From positions 62,001 to 126,000 of the forward strand of contig JBIQJD010000009.1 in NCBI GenBank assembly GCA_044507695.1: a stretch of 64,000 nt of DNA, written 5' to 3'. The DNA comes from JBIQJD01 sp044507695. Lineage in GTDB: Bacteria; Bacteroidota; Ignavibacteria; Ignavibacteriales; Ignavibacteriaceae. Below the pieces are notes generated by a model. It saw only the letters and a program-made list of their open reading frames with translations, searched no databases and had not been told where the DNA came from. Shown here piece by piece: positions 62,264-64,000 of this stretch; within the stretch, counting starts at the first letter, position 1; each line of letters opens with the position of its first letter. Position numbers and translations under genes: made by a program.

Positions 62264-62279
62264 TGTTTCACATGAAACA
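62264..62279. promoter_or_regulatory. parS-like site 2
   Basis: TGTTTCACATGAAACA, 15 of 16 matches to canonical parS (A for G in the centre). Lies 38 bases after site 1 and 17 bases before the mnmG ATG. Confidence 0.75.
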
Positions 62280-62296
62280 AAATAAATGAAAAAAAT

Positions 62297-64000
62297 ATGA
62301 ATTTTGACATAATCATTGTTGGAGCCGGGCACGCAGGAATTGAAGCAGCTCATGCAGGAGCCGTAATGGGCTGTTCTGTTGGATTAGTTACAATGGATAA
62401 AAATGCCATTGGCAGAATGTCTTGTAATCCCGCAATAGGCGGAACCGCTAAAGGTCATCTTGTTAGAGAGATTGATGCTTTAGGTGGAGTAATGGGCAAA
62501 TTGGCAGATAAAACCGGGATCCAGTTCCGAATGCTAAATAAATCCAAAGGTCCTGCTGTATGGTCTCCCAGATGCCAGTCTGATCGCAAGTTGTATTCAG
62601 AAGCTGCGGCTGAATTGATCAACGCCACTCAAGGAATTACTCTGATAGAGGATTCGGTAGTTGGTATTATCGCTGAAGTTAAACAAATTACTGGCGTAAC
62701 TACTCTAAAAGGTGAAATTATTTATTGTAAAGCACTAATTCTTTCATCGGGAACCTTTTTAAATGGTTTAATGCATACGGGATTAAAATCAGTAAGCGGT
62801 GGAAGATTTGGTGAGCAGCCGGCTACAGGAATAACTGAATCATTATTAAATCTTGGATTTGAATCAGGCAGATTAAAAACCGGAACTCCTCCCCGGTTGA
62901 GAAATAGTTCAATCAATTGGGAGATTTTGGAAGAACAGCCGGGTGATATAAATCCCCAGCCATTTTCTCATTTTACTGATTTATCATCCTTTCCTTACCT
63001 TCCGCAGATTAGCTGCCATATTACCTATACAGACATGGAAGTTCATAAAATTCTTGAAACAGGATTTAATGAATCTCCAATGTTTACAGGTAGAATCCAG
63101 GGAATTGGCCCCCGATACTGCCCTTCAATAGAAGATAAGATTGTTCGTTTCGCTGATAAAAAACAGCATCAATTATTTCTTGAACCCGAAGGACTTGATT
63201 CTGATCTTATTTATGTAAATGGTTTTTCCACTTCCCTTCCGGCTGAAATACAGTTAAAAGCAATTCATAAGGTAAAAGGATTGGAAGAAGCGGAAATGGT
63301 TCGTCCCGGCTATGCTGTTGAATATGATTTCTTCCCGCCCAACCAGGTTGATCTTACGCTTGAAACTAAATTAATAAGCGGACTTTATTTTGCCGGGCAG
63401 ATAAATGGTACTTCAGGTTATGAAGAGGCTGCTGCACAGGGATTAGTTGCCGGAATTAATGCTGCTGCTAAGATAAAAGGTATGCCTGAATTTGTTCTTA
63501 AAAGAAGCGAAGCTTATATCGGAGTTTTGATTGATGATCTTGTAAGTAAATCAACAGAAGAACCATACAGGATGTTTACTTCACGCGCCGAGCACAGGCT
63601 GCTTCTGAGGCAGGATAATGCCGATAGAAGGCTTGCAAAATATGGTTTCAGATATGGATTAATTCCTAAAGATTTTTATGATGATGTTCAGCGGCGGGAG
63701 GTTATGATTCAATCAGGAATTGAAACTCTGAACAAAATTAAAGTACATGCAAGAGATGTAAATTCGTTTCTGGCAGAAAAAGGTTTGCCTGGAATAGATT
63801 CAACAGAGACTATCGGCAAACTAAGTAAACGGCCGGAATTGCAGCTGACTGAATTATTAAAGTTTGTGAACGGAAATGGAAATTTAAATACTGATGAATT
63901 GCAAACGAACCCGGCTGCTCTTCAGCAGGTTGAAATTGAATTGAAATATGAAGGCTACATAAAACGCCAATATGAAACTGTTGAGCGGCTGGAAAAGTAT
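62297..64000 (+). CDS. mnmG: tRNA uridine-5-carboxymethylaminomethyl synthesis enzyme MnmG, truncated by window end
   Basis: 568 codons visible, no stop before the end; full proteins have about 620-630. Starts MNFDIIIVGAGHAGIEAAHAG, the FAD-binding GxGxxG. SCNPAIGGTAKGHL, GTFLNGLMHTG, RPGYAVEYDFF, and GQINGTSGYEEAAAQG are diagnostic. The final part is EGYIKRQYETVERLEKY. Partner of MnmE in wobble U34 modification. The gene is often next to rsmG, parA and parB near the origin of replication; those would lie beyond this window. Confidence 0.98.
   Translation, partial: MNFDIIIVGAGHAGIEAAHAGAVMGCSVGLVTMDKNAIGRMSCNPAIGGTAKGHLVREIDALGGVMGKLADKTGIQFRMLNKSKGPAVWSPRCQSDRKLYSEAAAELINATQGITLIEDSVVGIIAEVKQITGVTTLKGEIIYCKALILSSGTFLNGLMHTGLKSVSGGRFGEQPATGITESLLNLGFESGRLKTGTPPRLRNSSINWEILEEQPGDINPQPFSHFTDLSSFPYLPQISCHITYTDMEVHKILETGFNESPMFTGRIQGIGPRYCPSIEDKIVRFADKKQHQLFLEPEGLDSDLIYVNGFSTSLPAEIQLKAIHKVKGLEEAEMVRPGYAVEYDFFPPNQVDLTLETKLISGLYFAGQINGTSGYEEAAAQGLVAGINAAAKIKGMPEFVLKRSEAYIGVLIDDLVSKSTEEPYRMFTSRAEHRLLLRQDNADRRLAKYGFRYGLIPKDFYDDVQRREVMIQSGIETLNKIKVHARDVNSFLAEKGLPGIDSTETIGKLSKRPELQLTELLKFVNGNGNLNTDELQTNPAALQQVEIELKYEGYIKRQYETVERLEKY

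Overview
The window is chromosomal DNA from a low-GC (roughly one-third G+C by eye), Gram-negative bacterium of the Bacteroidota/Chlorobi side of the FCB group, most likely an Ignavibacteria relative. This is inferred from several secreted proteins that end in a type IX secretion (T9SS) sorting domain opening with a 'NPFNP' motif, from a gingipain-like C25 peptidase, from FG-GAP and BNR-type secreted proteins, and from the overall gene set. There is no phage, IS element or CRISPR array; most of it is ordinary core chromosome with a few accessory blocks.

Layout. (1) 1-4221: secreted T9SS-type proteins on the minus strand, including a C25 peptidase interrupted by an in-frame TGA. (2) 4222-7794: a 5 x 20 bp tandem repeat, aspS, and two lipoproteins. 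(3) 8033-25603: a divergently arranged type IV pilus-like locus. Four minus-strand prepilin-like genes face two small pilins, which are followed by an apparently continuous operon: PilC, PilB, PilT, a PilM-PilN-like fusion, a PilO-PilP-like fusion, a very short secretin, a CheY-like protein, a hybrid kinase with three receivers, and a receiver plus orphan dimerisation domain. (4) 25595-28933: a second hybrid kinase and an NtrC-family activator on the opposite strand. Sigma-54-like -24/-12 elements lie in the divergent pilin intergenic region. (5) 29007-36568: tRNA-Lys, a SlyD-type isomerase, a T9SS protein, a MacA/MacB-like/TolC export set lacking its ATPase, and small secreted proteins. (6) 36622-47229: M3 peptidase, two paralogous BNR T9SS proteins, MscS channel, thioesterase, DUF1207-like protein, acetyl-CoA synthetase. 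(7) 47286-54277: a complete histidine operon, hisG-D-C-B-H-A-F-IE, preceded by a leader peptide with six consecutive His codons and a terminator/antiterminator pair. (8) 54331-60601: YitT-type and AI-2E-type membrane proteins, then an hsp20-cbpA-clpB chaperone group. (9) 60869-64000: mnmE and a truncated mnmG, separated by two parS-like 16-mers, which suggests closeness to the replication origin.

The most notable observations are the his attenuator, readable base by base; the compact, fused and glutamate-less pilus system with its embedded signalling proteins and sigma-54-like promoters; the parS-like pair; the degenerate N-terminal half of HisB; and the nonsense codon in the C25 peptidase gene.
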